From the NCBI RefSeq assembly GCF_018362995.1, contig NZ_CP074372.1, positions 248,001-312,000 on the forward strand: a stretch of 64,000 bases of DNA, in the 5' to 3' direction. This DNA is from Chryseobacterium indologenes (GTDB lineage Bacteria > Bacteroidota > Bacteroidia > Flavobacteriales > Weeksellaceae). The translations under genes and the position numbers were made by a program. Of the stretch, positions 1-9,885 are shown piece after piece; the stretch's first letter is position 1, and every line of letters begins with the position of its first letter. The notes beneath the pieces were generated by a model. It made no database searches. It saw nothing but the letters and a program-made list of their open reading frames with translations, and was not told the origin of the DNA.

Positions 1-2145
1 CGTGCAGCTCCAGGTGGTGAAGGGTATACACTAGATCATTTTTCACCTGATGCAACGAAAGATTATCTTAAAACTTTCGATAAAGCTTTTGGAAACTCAA
101 ACTATGGAATCCGTTCTTTTTTCAATGACAGTTATGAGGTTTATAATGCTGACTGGACCCCTGATTTTAAAAGTGAATTTAAAAAAAGGAGAGGATATGA
201 TTTGAGTCCATACATTAAATATCTTGTCAGTAACGAAGAAAACGAGATGACGGGTAGAATTAAGTCAGATTACAGGGAAACCCTGAGCGAATTGATTTTG
301 AGCAATTTTACTAAGGATTTTACAAACTGGGCTCATTCCAAAAATTCCAAAAATACCAACCAGGCCCACGGATCGCCAGGAAATTTACTGGACTTGTATG
401 CTGCAGTCGATATTCCGGAGTCTGAGACTTTTGGAAGTACGGTTTTTGATATTCCGGGGCTGAGAAGAGAGCGTACAGATGTGCAAAAATCTGATCAACC
501 GGATATTAATATGCTGAAATTTGCTTCATCGGCTGCCAATGTTAGAGGTAAACAATTAATTTCAAATGAAACTTTTACATGGCTTACAGAGCATTTTAAA
601 ACCTCCTGGTCGCAAGCAAAACCCGAAGTGGAGCAGGTTTTTCTATCTGGAATCAATCACGTTTTTTATCATGGTACAACATATACACCGGCCGATGTTC
701 CTTTTCCGGGATGGCTTTTTTACGCTTCGGTTAATTTTGTTCCGGAAAACAGTTTGTGGCCACATTTAATGGGATTAAATTCTTATGTTGCCCGTACTCA
801 AAGTGTTTTGCAGAGCGGGAAATCTGATAATGAACTGTTGATATACTGGCCAATTTATGACCAATGGGCTAATCCGAATGGAAAAGATATCGCGTTTAAA
901 GTTCATAACGTGGAAAAATGGCTGCAGCCAACTCCAATGTATAAGAATTTAACGAAGCTAAGCAAAATGGGCTATGCTCTTGATATGATTTCTGACAAGA
1001 TGATTGGCGAATCCAAATCGGAAAACCAGAAAATTCAGACTGCAAAAGAAGGATCTTCTTACCGGGTTTTAATTATTCCTGAATTAACTTATTTGCCGGA
1101 AACTACGATACATTATATTCTCAAATTAGCTCAAAATGGCGCTTCGGTTATTTTTCAAAATGAGCCAAAAGATATTCCCGGAAATTTTGAAGTTGAAAAA
1201 AGAAGAGCAGAACTGAAATCATTGTGGGCTCAGATCAAGTTTCAGGATCACGGAGAAAATATAAAAACTGCGAGTTTCGGAAAAGGAAAAATTGTGTTAA
1301 GTTCTGATATTGAAAAAGGCTTGGAATATTTAAAAATACAAAAAGAACAATTAACGGAAACCGGATTGAGGTTTGTGAGGAGACAGTTTGACGGTGGAAA
1401 ATACTATTTCATTGTTAATCATACTGCAAAGGACATTAATCAGTTTATTCCTTTAAACTATACAGGAAAGCAAGCCGTGATCATGAATCCGGAAAACGGA
1501 GATTTCGGAGTTGCGGAAATACAAAACAATTCTGTAAGAATTCAACTGAAATCCGGACAATCTTTATTTTTTAAAAATAGTGAATCTGTTGATCATTCCA
1601 TTGCAAAATGGAATTATATTGAAAAAATAGATTCCCCTATCAGTTTAAATCAAGCATGGCAGCTGACTTTCAAAGAAGGCGGTCCCGAACGTCCAAAATC
1701 AAGGATTCTAAAAAATCCGGAACCCTGGACGAACTTTTCAGAAGATTCTGCAACACAGAGCTTTTCAGGAACCGGTGTTTATACAACAACATTAGTTTTG
1801 AAGAATAAAAAAGCAGACGATTATCTTTTAAAATTCGATAAACTATATGAAAGTGCAAAAGTAATTGTTAACGGTCAGGAAGCTGGGATTGTCTGGAGTA
1901 TTCCTTTTGAAATCAACATTGGGAAATATCTGAAAAAAGGGAAAAATACCATTCAGATTGAAGTCTGCAATTTGATGGCAAATAGAATCCGTTACATGGA
2001 TCAGAATAAAATTCAATGGCGTAATTATCATGAAATTAATTTTGTAAATATTGATTATAAAGCTTTTGATGCCTCTGGATGGAAAATTCAGCCTTCCGGA
2101 TTGGATGGACAAATTCAGTTATTTCCATTATATTTTTCAAAATAG
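1..2145 (+). CDS. GH106 alpha-L-rhamnosidase, C-terminal part (5' end outside window)
   Basis: The reading frame is open from base 1, so the gene begins before the window; the in-frame TTG at 202 is not a credible start. The visible 714 residues match the catalytic and C-terminal part of GH106 alpha-L-rhamnosidases (usually about 1000-1100 residues): APGGEGYTLDHF near the left edge, then SFFNDSYEVYNADWTPDF and FKKRRGYDL, which carry conserved acidic residues of this family. The last 170 residues look like a carbohydrate-binding beta-sandwich. GH106 enzymes release L-rhamnose from RG oligosaccharides, usually in the periplasm. Its position directly before a PL11 lyase and a GH105 hydrolase supports an RG-I role. 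The signal peptide cannot be seen. Confidence 0.88.
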   Translation, partial: RAAPGGEGYTLDHFSPDATKDYLKTFDKAFGNSNYGIRSFFNDSYEVYNADWTPDFKSEFKKRRGYDLSPYIKYLVSNEENEMTGRIKSDYRETLSELILSNFTKDFTNWAHSKNSKNTNQAHGSPGNLLDLYAAVDIPESETFGSTVFDIPGLRRERTDVQKSDQPDINMLKFASSAANVRGKQLISNETFTWLTEHFKTSWSQAKPEVEQVFLSGINHVFYHGTTYTPADVPFPGWLFYASVNFVPENSLWPHLMGLNSYVARTQSVLQSGKSDNELLIYWPIYDQWANPNGKDIAFKVHNVEKWLQPTPMYKNLTKLSKMGYALDMISDKMIGESKSENQKIQTAKEGSSYRVLIIPELTYLPETTIHYILKLAQNGASVIFQNEPKDIPGNFEVEKRRAELKSLWAQIKFQDHGENIKTASFGKGKIVLSSDIEKGLEYLKIQKEQLTETGLRFVRRQFDGGKYYFIVNHTAKDINQFIPLNYTGKQAVIMNPENGDFGVAEIQNNSVRIQLKSGQSLFFKNSESVDHSIAKWNYIEKIDSPISLNQAWQLTFKEGGPERPKSRILKNPEPWTNFSEDSATQSFSGTGVYTTTLVLKNKKADDYLLKFDKLYESAKVIVNGQEAGIVWSIPFEINIGKYLKKGKNTIQIEVCNLMANRIRYMDQNKIQWRNYHEINFVNIDYKAFDASGWKIQPSGLDGQIQLFPLYFSK

Positions 2146-2181
2146 AATTCATATAAAGAAAAGTATATCAAAATAAATTGC

Positions 2182-2193
2182 GCAATCGATTGA
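2182..2193. promoter_or_regulatory. Operator-like palindrome GCAATCGATTGA before the PL11 gene
   Basis: GCAATCGATTGA, centred on the perfect palindrome AATCGATT (2184-2191), lies 30 bp before the PL11 start. The same 8-mer occurs at 5402 and 19532, each time in a short intergenic stretch before a gene of this locus. The shape (near TGCAATCGATTGCA) is like LacI-family operators. Which protein binds it is not known; no LacI-type gene is in the window. Confidence 0.5.
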
Positions 2194-2222
2194 ATTATAT
2201 ATTAATATAATAGTTCAGAATT

Positions 2223-4097
2223 ATGAATATAAAATATAACTTTATTGTACTGATCATTTTTTTTTCACAGCTCCTTTCAGCACAAAGGCAAATGGAGTAT
2301 TTAAAAAGAGGAATTGTTGCAGTACCTTCAGAAACAGGAATTTTTGTGAGCTGGCGTTTACTGGGTACAGAACCTCAGAATATTCAGTTTGATCTATATC
2401 GTATTGAAAATAATAAAAGCAAAAAGCTGAACGAAAAACCATTGCTTAACGAAACCAGTTTTTTAGATACAACGGCAGACAAAACAAAGAATTACACTTA
2501 TTTCGTAAGATCCAATACCCAGGAACGGGAGATTGATCAGGATTCTGCGAAGTATGCTGCTAATCAAAAACCTTATTTTTCAATTCCTTTAAGAACTCCG
2601 GTGGGATATACGCCCAACGATGCTTCTGTTGCCGATCTTGACGGAGATGGTAAATATGAAATTATCCTTCATCAGACGGGGCAATCCAAAGACAACAGTC
2701 AGAAAGGCTTTACAGATGAACCCATTATTCAGGCTTATAAACTGAACGGAAAATTCTTGTGGGAAATTAACTTAGGAAAAAATATCAGGGAAGGGGCGCA
2801 TTACACACAGTTTTTAGTGTATGATTTAGACCAGGACGGCAAAGCAGAAGTCGTTATGAAGACGGCAGATGGAAGCAGAGATGGTAAAGGAAAATTCATC
2901 GGGGACCCTTCCAAAGATTACCGGAATGAAAACGGGTTTATCCTTTCCGGTCCTGAATATTTGACTGTTTTTAATGGTGAAACAGGCGAAGAAATTAATA
3001 CCGTTCATTATATTGTTCCGAGATTTCAGGGCAGCTTGAATCCGACTCCGGAACAGCTTACCGAAACCTGGGGCGATGCGAAAGGAAATAGGGTAGACCG
3101 GTTTTTGGGTGCAGTTGCTTATCTGGATGGCAAAACACCCAGCATTATTATGTCGAGAGGTTATTATACCCGAACGGCAATCGCTGCCTGGGATTATAAG
3201 GATAAAAAACTCAGTTTACGATGGCTTTTTGATACGGAAAGTTCAAAAGAAAATAAAAAATACCGTGGTCAGGGAAATCATAACCTGAGCATTGCCGATG
3301 TAGATAATGATGGAAAAGATGAAATTATTTTTGGTGCAATGACGGTTGATAATAACGGAAAAGTCTTGAATAGCACGGGCTTTGGTCACGGTGATGCACT
3401 GCACGTTGGTGATCTGGATCCTTCCTCTGCGGGATTGGAAATTTTTGATATTCAGGAAAGATTTGATGATGCGGGTGCCCATTTCAGAGCAGGTGCAACG
3501 GGTAAGGTTTTATGGAAACTACCTTCTTTGATTTATAGTAAACAGGGCAAATTTCAAGGACCGGGAAGAGGACTGTCCTTAAATATTGATCCCCGCTATC
3601 AAGGTTCAGAATCGTGGGCTTCAGGAGCTGGTGTGAAAGGTATTTACGATACTAAAGGAAGAAAAATAAGTGATAAAAATCCTGCCTGTAATATGGGAAT
3701 TTATTGGGATGGGGATTTTTTAAGCGAAATTTTAGACGGAACTTCTGTGTCAAAATGGGATTGGAATAAAGAAAAGTCCAATCTCATTTTTGATGCTAAG
3801 GATTTTCAGTGCGAATCTAACAATGGCACTAAGAAAAATCCTTCTCTGGTTGCCGATTTATTTGGAGACTGGCGGGAAGAGCTGATTTACAGAACATCAG
3901 ATAATCAGGAACTTCGGGTTTTCAGTTCTACCATTCCTACGAAGCACCGTTTGTATACGATGATGCATAATCCGCAATACCGATTGAGTATTGTTTGGCA
4001 AAATGTAGGCTACAACCAGCCTCCTCATACTGATTATTATTTGGATGAATCTGTTTCAAAAGCTCCATTGCCAAATATTTATACAGTTAAACCTTAA
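2223..4097 (+). CDS. PL11 rhamnogalacturonan lyase
   Basis: This 624-residue protein resembles the YesW/YesX family of rhamnogalacturonan lyases (PL11), which split the RG-I backbone by beta-elimination and leave an unsaturated galacturonate end. It starts with a signal peptide (residues 1-20, cleavage after LLSA). The fold is an eight-bladed propeller with repeated calcium-binding DxDxDG loops: DLDGDGKYE at about residue 138, DLDQDGKAE at 201, DVDNDGKDE at 359, and DLFGDWREE near the C-terminus. The length is typical. The product is the substrate of the GH105 enzyme encoded 39 bp downstream, so these genes probably form an operon. Whether it acts endo or exo cannot be told from sequence alone. 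Confidence 0.9.
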   Translation: MNIKYNFIVLIIFFSQLLSAQRQMEYLKRGIVAVPSETGIFVSWRLLGTEPQNIQFDLYRIENNKSKKLNEKPLLNETSFLDTTADKTKNYTYFVRSNTQEREIDQDSAKYAANQKPYFSIPLRTPVGYTPNDASVADLDGDGKYEIILHQTGQSKDNSQKGFTDEPIIQAYKLNGKFLWEINLGKNIREGAHYTQFLVYDLDQDGKAEVVMKTADGSRDGKGKFIGDPSKDYRNENGFILSGPEYLTVFNGETGEEINTVHYIVPRFQGSLNPTPEQLTETWGDAKGNRVDRFLGAVAYLDGKTPSIIMSRGYYTRTAIAAWDYKDKKLSLRWLFDTESSKENKKYRGQGNHNLSIADVDNDGKDEIIFGAMTVDNNGKVLNSTGFGHGDALHVGDLDPSSAGLEIFDIQERFDDAGAHFRAGATGKVLWKLPSLIYSKQGKFQGPGRGLSLNIDPRYQGSESWASGAGVKGIYDTKGRKISDKNPACNMGIYWDGDFLSEILDGTSVSKWDWNKEKSNLIFDAKDFQCESNNGTKKNPSLVADLFGDWREELIYRTSDNQELRVFSSTIPTKHRLYTMMHNPQYRLSIVWQNVGYNQPPHTDYYLDESVSKAPLPNIYTVKP

Positions 4098-4136
4098 ATC
4101 AACCTTAATCCTTTAATTATCTAAAATAAAATAATT

Positions 4137-5300
4137 ATGAAGCAAGTACTAATGAGAGGCGTTTTTTTTGCGTCGATGTTTGGAGTTTTATATTCCTGCT
4201 CAGTTCAGAAACAAACGGTGGCAAAAAACGTTAATCTTCCGGATAAAAAAGAAGTTTTGGACGTTTCACGCAGGGCAAATCAATATTTCATGAACAAATG
4301 GCCGGACGCGGGAAAGGAAGTTGTCGGAAAAAAAGTATGGCCAAGTAATTTGTGGACACGGGCTGTTTACTATGAAGGACTGATGGCTCTGTATAAAATA
4401 GATCCTAAAAAAGAGTATTACGATTACGCCATCGACTGGTCTCAAAAACACAATTGGGACATGATGCGCGGTACCTATACCCGTAACGCAGACAACCAGG
4501 CTTGCGGACAAACGTATCTGGATCTTTATGAAATTGACGGCAAAAAAAATCCGGAAAGAATAAAATTTGTCAAAGCTTCTATGGACAGTATGATTGCCTC
4601 TAAAAAATCAGATGACTGGTGGTGGATTGATGCGCTCCAAATGGGAATGCCGATTTTTACAAAGCTGGGCAGAATTACAGGTGAACAAAAATATTTCGAT
4701 AAAAATTATGAGATGTATGCCTTTACGAAATATAAGCATGGAGGAAATGGTTTATATAACCCAAAAGACAAACTTTGGTGGCGGGATAAAAGCTTCGTTC
4801 CCCCTTATAAAGAACCCAATGGCGAAGATTGCTACTGGAGCCGCGGAAACGGTTGGGTAGTTGCAGCTTTAGCGCGTACACTGGAAGATACCCCGGAATC
4901 TGATCCGCATTATAAGGAATATTTACAGGATTATAAAGATCTGTTATCAGCTTTGCTACCCATTCAGAGGGAAGATGGCTTTTGGGATGTAAGTCTGCAT
5001 GATCCTGGCAATTTCGGAGGTAAAGAAATGACGGGAACCGCTCTCTTTGTGTATGGAATGGCCTATGGGCTTAATAAAGGATTGATTGATAAAAAGACAT
5101 ATTTACCCGTTCTCGTAAAAGCCTGGAGCGCAATTGTAAAAGATTCTGTTCAGCCGAATGGATTTTTAGGCTGGGTTCAGGGAACAGGAAAAGAACCTAA
5201 AGACGGTCAGCCGCTTGCCATTGATAAGCAGCCTGATTTTGAAGATTATGGTTTAGGCTGTCTGTTGCTTGCTGCAAGTGAAGTGTATCAATTAAAATAA
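4137..5300 (+). CDS. GH105 unsaturated rhamnogalacturonyl hydrolase, lipoprotein
   Basis: The 387-residue product is a YteR-type (alpha/alpha)6-barrel enzyme of family GH105 (GH88/GH105 group). It hydrates and removes the unsaturated galacturonate left by RG lyases. Visible family motifs are LWTRAVYYEGLMALY near residue 75, WWIDALQMGMP with the probable catalytic Asp at about 165 (YteR Asp143 equivalent), and YWSRGNGWVVAAL. The N-terminus ends in FGVLYSC, a lipobox, so the protein should be lipid-anchored. It follows the PL11 gene by 39 bp and fits the same pathway step by step. Confidence 0.9.
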   Translation: MKQVLMRGVFFASMFGVLYSCSVQKQTVAKNVNLPDKKEVLDVSRRANQYFMNKWPDAGKEVVGKKVWPSNLWTRAVYYEGLMALYKIDPKKEYYDYAIDWSQKHNWDMMRGTYTRNADNQACGQTYLDLYEIDGKKNPERIKFVKASMDSMIASKKSDDWWWIDALQMGMPIFTKLGRITGEQKYFDKNYEMYAFTKYKHGGNGLYNPKDKLWWRDKSFVPPYKEPNGEDCYWSRGNGWVVAALARTLEDTPESDPHYKEYLQDYKDLLSALLPIQREDGFWDVSLHDPGNFGGKEMTGTALFVYGMAYGLNKGLIDKKTYLPVLVKAWSAIVKDSVQPNGFLGWVQGTGKEPKDGQPLAIDKQPDFEDYGLGCLLLAASEVYQLK

Positions 5301-5399
5301 ACGAATATTCAAAATAGTTAATTTTCACTGAGTGAATGTATCGATTTAGAAAGCAGGAGCGTTAAGAAACTAATATTACAACATGACACTACAAGATGC

Positions 5400-5411
5400 G
5401 CAATCGATTTC
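5400..5411. promoter_or_regulatory. Operator-like palindrome before rhaT
   Basis: GCAATCGATTTC, with the core AATCGATT at 5402-5409, lies 38 bp before the rhaT start in a 149-bp gap. It shares GCGCAATCGATT with the site at 2184. A weaker relative (TATCGATTTA) sits at about 5339. Its recurrence only in short intergenic regions of this locus suggests a shared operator, so rhaT may be transcribed from its own regulated promoter. Confidence 0.45.
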
Positions 5412-5449
5412 ATAGTATTAATTTTCAAATTCAATCCATAAGATAAATT

Positions 5450-6538
5450 ATGAATGCATTATTAGGAGTTTTTTTTCACTTCTTAGGAGGTTTTTCTTCA
5501 GGCAGCTTTTATTTACCCTATAAAAAAGTAAAAGGCTGGTCCTGGGAAACCTATTGGTTAATTGGAGGCGTCTTTTCCTGGATCATTGTGCCGCCTCTTG
5601 CGGCATTTCTTACCATTCCCGGTTTTTGGGAAATCATTCAGAATGAAAGCTCTTCCATATTGGGGCTGACGTTTTTGTTTGGTGCTTTGTGGGGAATTGG
5701 CGGTTTTACTTATGGTTTGGGCGTTAGATATCTTGGAGTAGCACTTGGAAGCAGCATTATTTTGGGGCTTTGTATGGTGTTTGGATCACTCGTTCCTTCC
5801 ATTTATTATGAATTTTCTCCACAAACAGGAAAAGACAATATCGGTTTGCTGTTTTCCAGCCAATGGGGACAGTTTGTTTTGCTGGGACTTCTGGTTTGTG
5901 TCATCGGAATCATCATTAGTGGAAAAGCAGGAATGATGAAAGAAAAAGAGTTACAAACCGATTCAACAGATCCTCATGGTCTAGAAGTAAAAACGGAATA
6001 TAAATTCGGGTTGGGATTAATCGTTTCTATCATATCCGGTGTTTTAAGTGCATGTTTTAACTTCGGACTGGAAGCAGGAAAGCCAATGGCAATCGTAGCC
6101 AATGAAGCCTGGAAAATAGCTAACCCGGATCAGGGAGAATTCCTTTTTCAAAATAATGTAACCTACATTGTTGTGCTTTGGGGTGGTATGGCAGTCAATC
6201 TGATCGGGTGTTTGTACTTAGCTGTTAAAAATAAATCTTATACCGATTATACCAAAAGAAACGTACCGGTGGTGCGTAACTTGATTTTCTGTGCACTTGC
6301 CGGAACTATGTGGTTTTTACAGTTCTTCTTTTATGGTATGGGCGAAAGTAAAATGGGAAATGGCGCCAGCTCATGGATTTTACACATGGCCTTTATCATT
6401 TTTATTGCCAATTTATGGGGAATTATCATCAATGAATGGAAAGGAGTTTCCAAAAAAACAATTATAACCATTTCTGGAGGAATGATTGTAATGTTTGTTT
6501 CTATTTTGATTGTAGGATACGGAAATTCTTTACGATAA
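5450..6538 (+). CDS. rhaT: L-rhamnose/proton symporter RhaT
   Basis: The 362-residue membrane protein has about ten hydrophobic segments and RhaT hallmarks: an N-terminal GGFSSGSFYLPYKKVKGWSW, then WGIGGFTYGLGVRYLGVALG and, near the C-terminus, FFFYGMGESKMG with SSWILHM. E. coli RhaT is 344 residues; the extra length is mainly a loop near residue 170. RhaT carries L-rhamnose across the inner membrane with a proton, linking outer-envelope RG-I breakdown to cytoplasmic catabolism. A terminator-like hairpin follows at 6596-6622. Confidence 0.93.
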   Translation: MNALLGVFFHFLGGFSSGSFYLPYKKVKGWSWETYWLIGGVFSWIIVPPLAAFLTIPGFWEIIQNESSSILGLTFLFGALWGIGGFTYGLGVRYLGVALGSSIILGLCMVFGSLVPSIYYEFSPQTGKDNIGLLFSSQWGQFVLLGLLVCVIGIIISGKAGMMKEKELQTDSTDPHGLEVKTEYKFGLGLIVSIISGVLSACFNFGLEAGKPMAIVANEAWKIANPDQGEFLFQNNVTYIVVLWGGMAVNLIGCLYLAVKNKSYTDYTKRNVPVVRNLIFCALAGTMWFLQFFFYGMGESKMGNGASSWILHMAFIIFIANLWGIIINEWKGVSKKTIITISGGMIVMFVSILIVGYGNSLR

Positions 6539-6595
6539 AATTCATTTCACATTCATCCATTCATATAGTTTCAGAGTTAGAATTTTAGCTCTTTT

Positions 6596-6622
6596 AAAGG
6601 CACTGAAAAATCAGTGTCTTTT
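6596..6622 (+). terminator. Terminator hairpin after rhaT
   Basis: AGGCACTGA pairs with TCAGTGTCT around an AAAA loop, flanked by A and T runs. It probably ends the GH106-PL11-GH105-rhaT transcript. The rest of the 289-bp gap (6623-6827) is the SusC leader; no clear TAnnTTTG promoter could be fixed there. Confidence 0.6.
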
Positions 6623-6827
6623 ATTAAAAATAGAGGGGTTTTTAATTCGCGGTTTAGTTAAGTATTTTATAAAATAATTAGTGATTTACAATTGTTTTGT
6701 TGTTTATTTTAAAATATAACTTAAATATCGTGGCTGATTGTGGTAAATCGTTAATATTTAAATACAGGATATTGCAGGATGCCCGGATTTTTGTAACGGT
6801 GTATTTTGGTAACATAAAAATTAACAT

Positions 6828-9800
6828 ATGTCTTTAATAGTTAAACATAAAAATATAAAGCGAATCGTCTTTCCGGCATTTATGCTTTCAACAAGTTTTG
6901 TCTGGGGGCAAAAGACGGTAAATGATTCTGTGAAAAACACAAAAGATATTGAGGAAGTGGTTGTTATCGGTTATGGTAAAGTTAAAAAGTCAGACTTAAC
7001 AGGATCTGTTTCTTCAGTTTCTGCAAAAGATTTGGCAGCTACACCGGCAATGAATGCTTTACAGGCGCTGCAGGGAAGAGCATCAGGTCTGAATATCGTA
7101 ACAGCAGGTGGTGCTCCGGGTGCCAATGCCAACGTTACGATCAGAGGTGGTTCCTCCATAACTCAAAGTTCCGATCCGCTGTATATTGTAGACGGGTTCC
7201 AATTGGATAACGCTTTGAATGTGATTAATCCCAATGATATTGAAAGTATCGATGTACTGAAAGGTGCTTCTGCCATTGCCATTTACGGAGCTCGTGGTTC
7301 CAACGGTATTATTGTTATTAAAACTAAAAGTGGGAAGAAAGGAAAAACGACTATCACCTACAATACTTTCATGTCATTTGATATGCTTTCAAAGAAACTG
7401 GATGTGCTCTCCAATGTGGAACAATATGTAAAGTATCAGTACGAATTGGGAGTTCTTCAGTCTAAACCATCAGCGTGGAGTAATGTTTTTGATAATAATC
7501 TGGGAACCGATGCACCGGGATTCTATTCCGGTGCCAATCAGAGAATTGCCAATCGCTACGGATCTGCTTCTGCATTAGATTGGCAGGAAAAAATGCTGGG
7601 AGGAACGGGATTAACTCAGAACCACAACGTAAACGTTTCTGTAGGAAATAATAAGACACAGGCATTCATCAGTTATAATTACAATAAACAGGATGGTTTG
7701 CTTCAAAACTATAGTGAGACAAGGAATTCATTACGTGCCAATATCAATTCAGAATTGTATAAAGGGGTAAGAGTAGATTTCAATACCATGTTTACGAACA
7801 ATTCTGTAAACGGTGGAGGAGCTTATTCAGGAATGAAAAAAATTCTTCTTCAGCCTATTACCGGTGGTACATTATTTAACCAGGATCATTTGTTCAACAC
7901 TCAGACTTTCCCGGATTTTTCAGCGCTGGACTCTGGTTTCGATACAGAAAACCCATACATAGAAACCCAGGCTTCAACTTCAAACAAGCGTACCAGAACA
8001 TTCGTAGCCAATGCAGGTATCGAATTTGACTTTCTGAAAAACTTCACATGGAGAACTGCCGGACAATATAGCTGGATAAATAGCAAATCAACATCATTTT
8101 CAGATCAAAACTCCCGTGCGTTCCTCACAGATCCTATAAACACAGGGATCAATGGCAATATCGCCAATGCAGAAACATTCCGTTATCAGATCACGAATAC
8201 TTTGAATTATAATAAAACGTTGGGTGAAAAACATAAACTAAATGCTTTAATAGGGAACGAAATCTGGTATGAAGAATCCGAGGGAAGCAGCATGAAACTT
8301 ACAAAATTCCCATATCCTAATTTCGGACTGGATGATATTGCCAACGCAACGGTTGCCGATAAAAATACAGATAGATCAAGCAACAGCTTACTTTCCTATT
8401 TTGCCCGGGTAAATTATAATTATGATAATCGCTATTTAATTACAGGAACAATACGTGCGGATGGTTCTTCAAAATTTGCAGAAGGATCCCGCTGGGGGTA
8501 CTTTCCATCTGTAGCAGGTGCATGGCGTGTTTCTCAGGAAAATTTCTGGCAGGGTCATAAGATTGATAAAATCGTTAATGATTTTAAATTAAGAATTGAA
8601 TATGGAGTAACAGGTAACAATGGTGTCTCTAATAACTTATGGAGAACCAATGTTTTGCTTACAGATTATCCAATAAACAATACTCAGGGATATCCGGCAT
8701 ACGTTACCAGTACAAACTGGGGAAATCGTGATCTTCAGTGGGAAGAGCTGAGAACTACCAATATTGGTGTAGATCTGGCGTTTTTCAATAGCAGAATTAA
8801 ATTGACTTCCGAATGGTATCATAATAACGTAAGCAAAATGCTTTTCGAAAGTGTACTTCCCGTTTCTTCAGGATATTCGAGACAGTACCAGAATATCGGT
8901 TCTATGAGAAACAGAGGGATGGAATTCACATTAAATACGGTGAATGTAAAATCCGGAAACTTCAGATGGACGACAGATCTTAATATCTCTTTTAACAAAT
9001 CTAAAGTTCTTTCTCTTGAGAACGGACAACTGAATAAAACATTCAGTGTAGGAGGCAGCAGAACGGGAATGGTGACCTACTATGCAACGGTAGGAGAAGA
9101 ACTGGGAGATATGTACGGGTATATTTATCAGGGAGTTTACACTACGGATGACTTTACCCAAAATTCGGACGGATCTTTAACCTTAAAGCCGGGCGTTGTA
9201 AAACCTGCAACCGGAACTCCTAAACCGGGCGATATGAAATTTGCTGCTGATAATGAATCAGGAGATCAGTTTACAAGAAAAATGCAGAAGATCGGAAACG
9301 GTACTCCGGACTTTATCGGAGGAATCAGTAATAATTTCTCTTACAAAGGTTTTGACCTGGCTGTATTTATGAAATTTAGCGTTGGAAATGATATTTATAA
9401 TGCCACTAAACAAAGCTTAAGCCCATATGCGATGTTCCAGAATGTTCCTTCAGAATTCGGGAATAATTATTATCATCTGATTGATCCTAATACGGGGCTG
9501 GCAACAACCAATTTAGTAAGATTAAAAGAACTGAATCCAAACGAAGACTCAAGCCTTTGGAGTTTAAGCAATACAAACACTTCAAATATTGCCTACCCAT
9601 CATCATACTATGTAGAAGACGGTTCTTATCTGAGAATTGCCCAGGTGACATTAGGATATTCTTTTCCTAAAGAATTTTTGAATAAAGTAATGTTGTCCAA
9701 TGCCCGCATCTATTTTACCGTTAACAATTTAGCAACAATTACAGGGTATTCAGGTTATGACCCTGAAGTTTCTGCAGCAAGCGGGGTGACTATTACACCT

Positions 9801-9866
9801 GGGTATGACAGTTCTACGTATCCCCGTTCGAGAAGCTATGTTCTTGGCCTTAATTTAACTTTTTAA
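6828..9866 (+). CDS. SusC-like TonB-dependent outer membrane receptor
   Basis: The 1012-residue protein has a signal peptide ending near WG/Q (residue 28), then almost at once the TonB box region DIEEVVVIGYGKVKKSDLTG, which marks SusC/RagA receptors. A plug domain (about 60-170, with ALQGRASGLNI and VDGFQLDN) and a beta-barrel follow. The C-terminus ends in an aromatic residue (GLNLTF), as expected for outer membrane insertion. The N-terminal carboxypeptidase-like domain seen in many SusC proteins is absent. With the SusD 19 bp downstream it should import RG-I oligosaccharides; the substrate is inferred from the neighbouring enzymes. Confidence 0.95.
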   Translation: MSLIVKHKNIKRIVFPAFMLSTSFVWGQKTVNDSVKNTKDIEEVVVIGYGKVKKSDLTGSVSSVSAKDLAATPAMNALQALQGRASGLNIVTAGGAPGANANVTIRGGSSITQSSDPLYIVDGFQLDNALNVINPNDIESIDVLKGASAIAIYGARGSNGIIVIKTKSGKKGKTTITYNTFMSFDMLSKKLDVLSNVEQYVKYQYELGVLQSKPSAWSNVFDNNLGTDAPGFYSGANQRIANRYGSASALDWQEKMLGGTGLTQNHNVNVSVGNNKTQAFISYNYNKQDGLLQNYSETRNSLRANINSELYKGVRVDFNTMFTNNSVNGGGAYSGMKKILLQPITGGTLFNQDHLFNTQTFPDFSALDSGFDTENPYIETQASTSNKRTRTFVANAGIEFDFLKNFTWRTAGQYSWINSKSTSFSDQNSRAFLTDPINTGINGNIANAETFRYQITNTLNYNKTLGEKHKLNALIGNEIWYEESEGSSMKLTKFPYPNFGLDDIANATVADKNTDRSSNSLLSYFARVNYNYDNRYLITGTIRADGSSKFAEGSRWGYFPSVAGAWRVSQENFWQGHKIDKIVNDFKLRIEYGVTGNNGVSNNLWRTNVLLTDYPINNTQGYPAYVTSTNWGNRDLQWEELRTTNIGVDLAFFNSRIKLTSEWYHNNVSKMLFESVLPVSSGYSRQYQNIGSMRNRGMEFTLNTVNVKSGNFRWTTDLNISFNKSKVLSLENGQLNKTFSVGGSRTGMVTYYATVGEELGDMYGYIYQGVYTTDDFTQNSDGSLTLKPGVVKPATGTPKPGDMKFAADNESGDQFTRKMQKIGNGTPDFIGGISNNFSYKGFDLAVFMKFSVGNDIYNATKQSLSPYAMFQNVPSEFGNNYYHLIDPNTGLATTNLVRLKELNPNEDSSLWSLSNTNTSNIAYPSSYYVEDGSYLRIAQVTLGYSFPKEFLNKVMLSNARIYFTVNNLATITGYSGYDPEVSAASGVTITPGYDSSTYPRSRSYVLGLNLTF

Positions 9867-9885
9867 TGATGTAATATTTAAAATC

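Noticed and set aside
202..2145. TTG at 202 as start of the GH106 gene
   Set aside because: The frame is open to base 1 and the upstream codons contain conserved GH106 sequence, so the gene begins outside the window.
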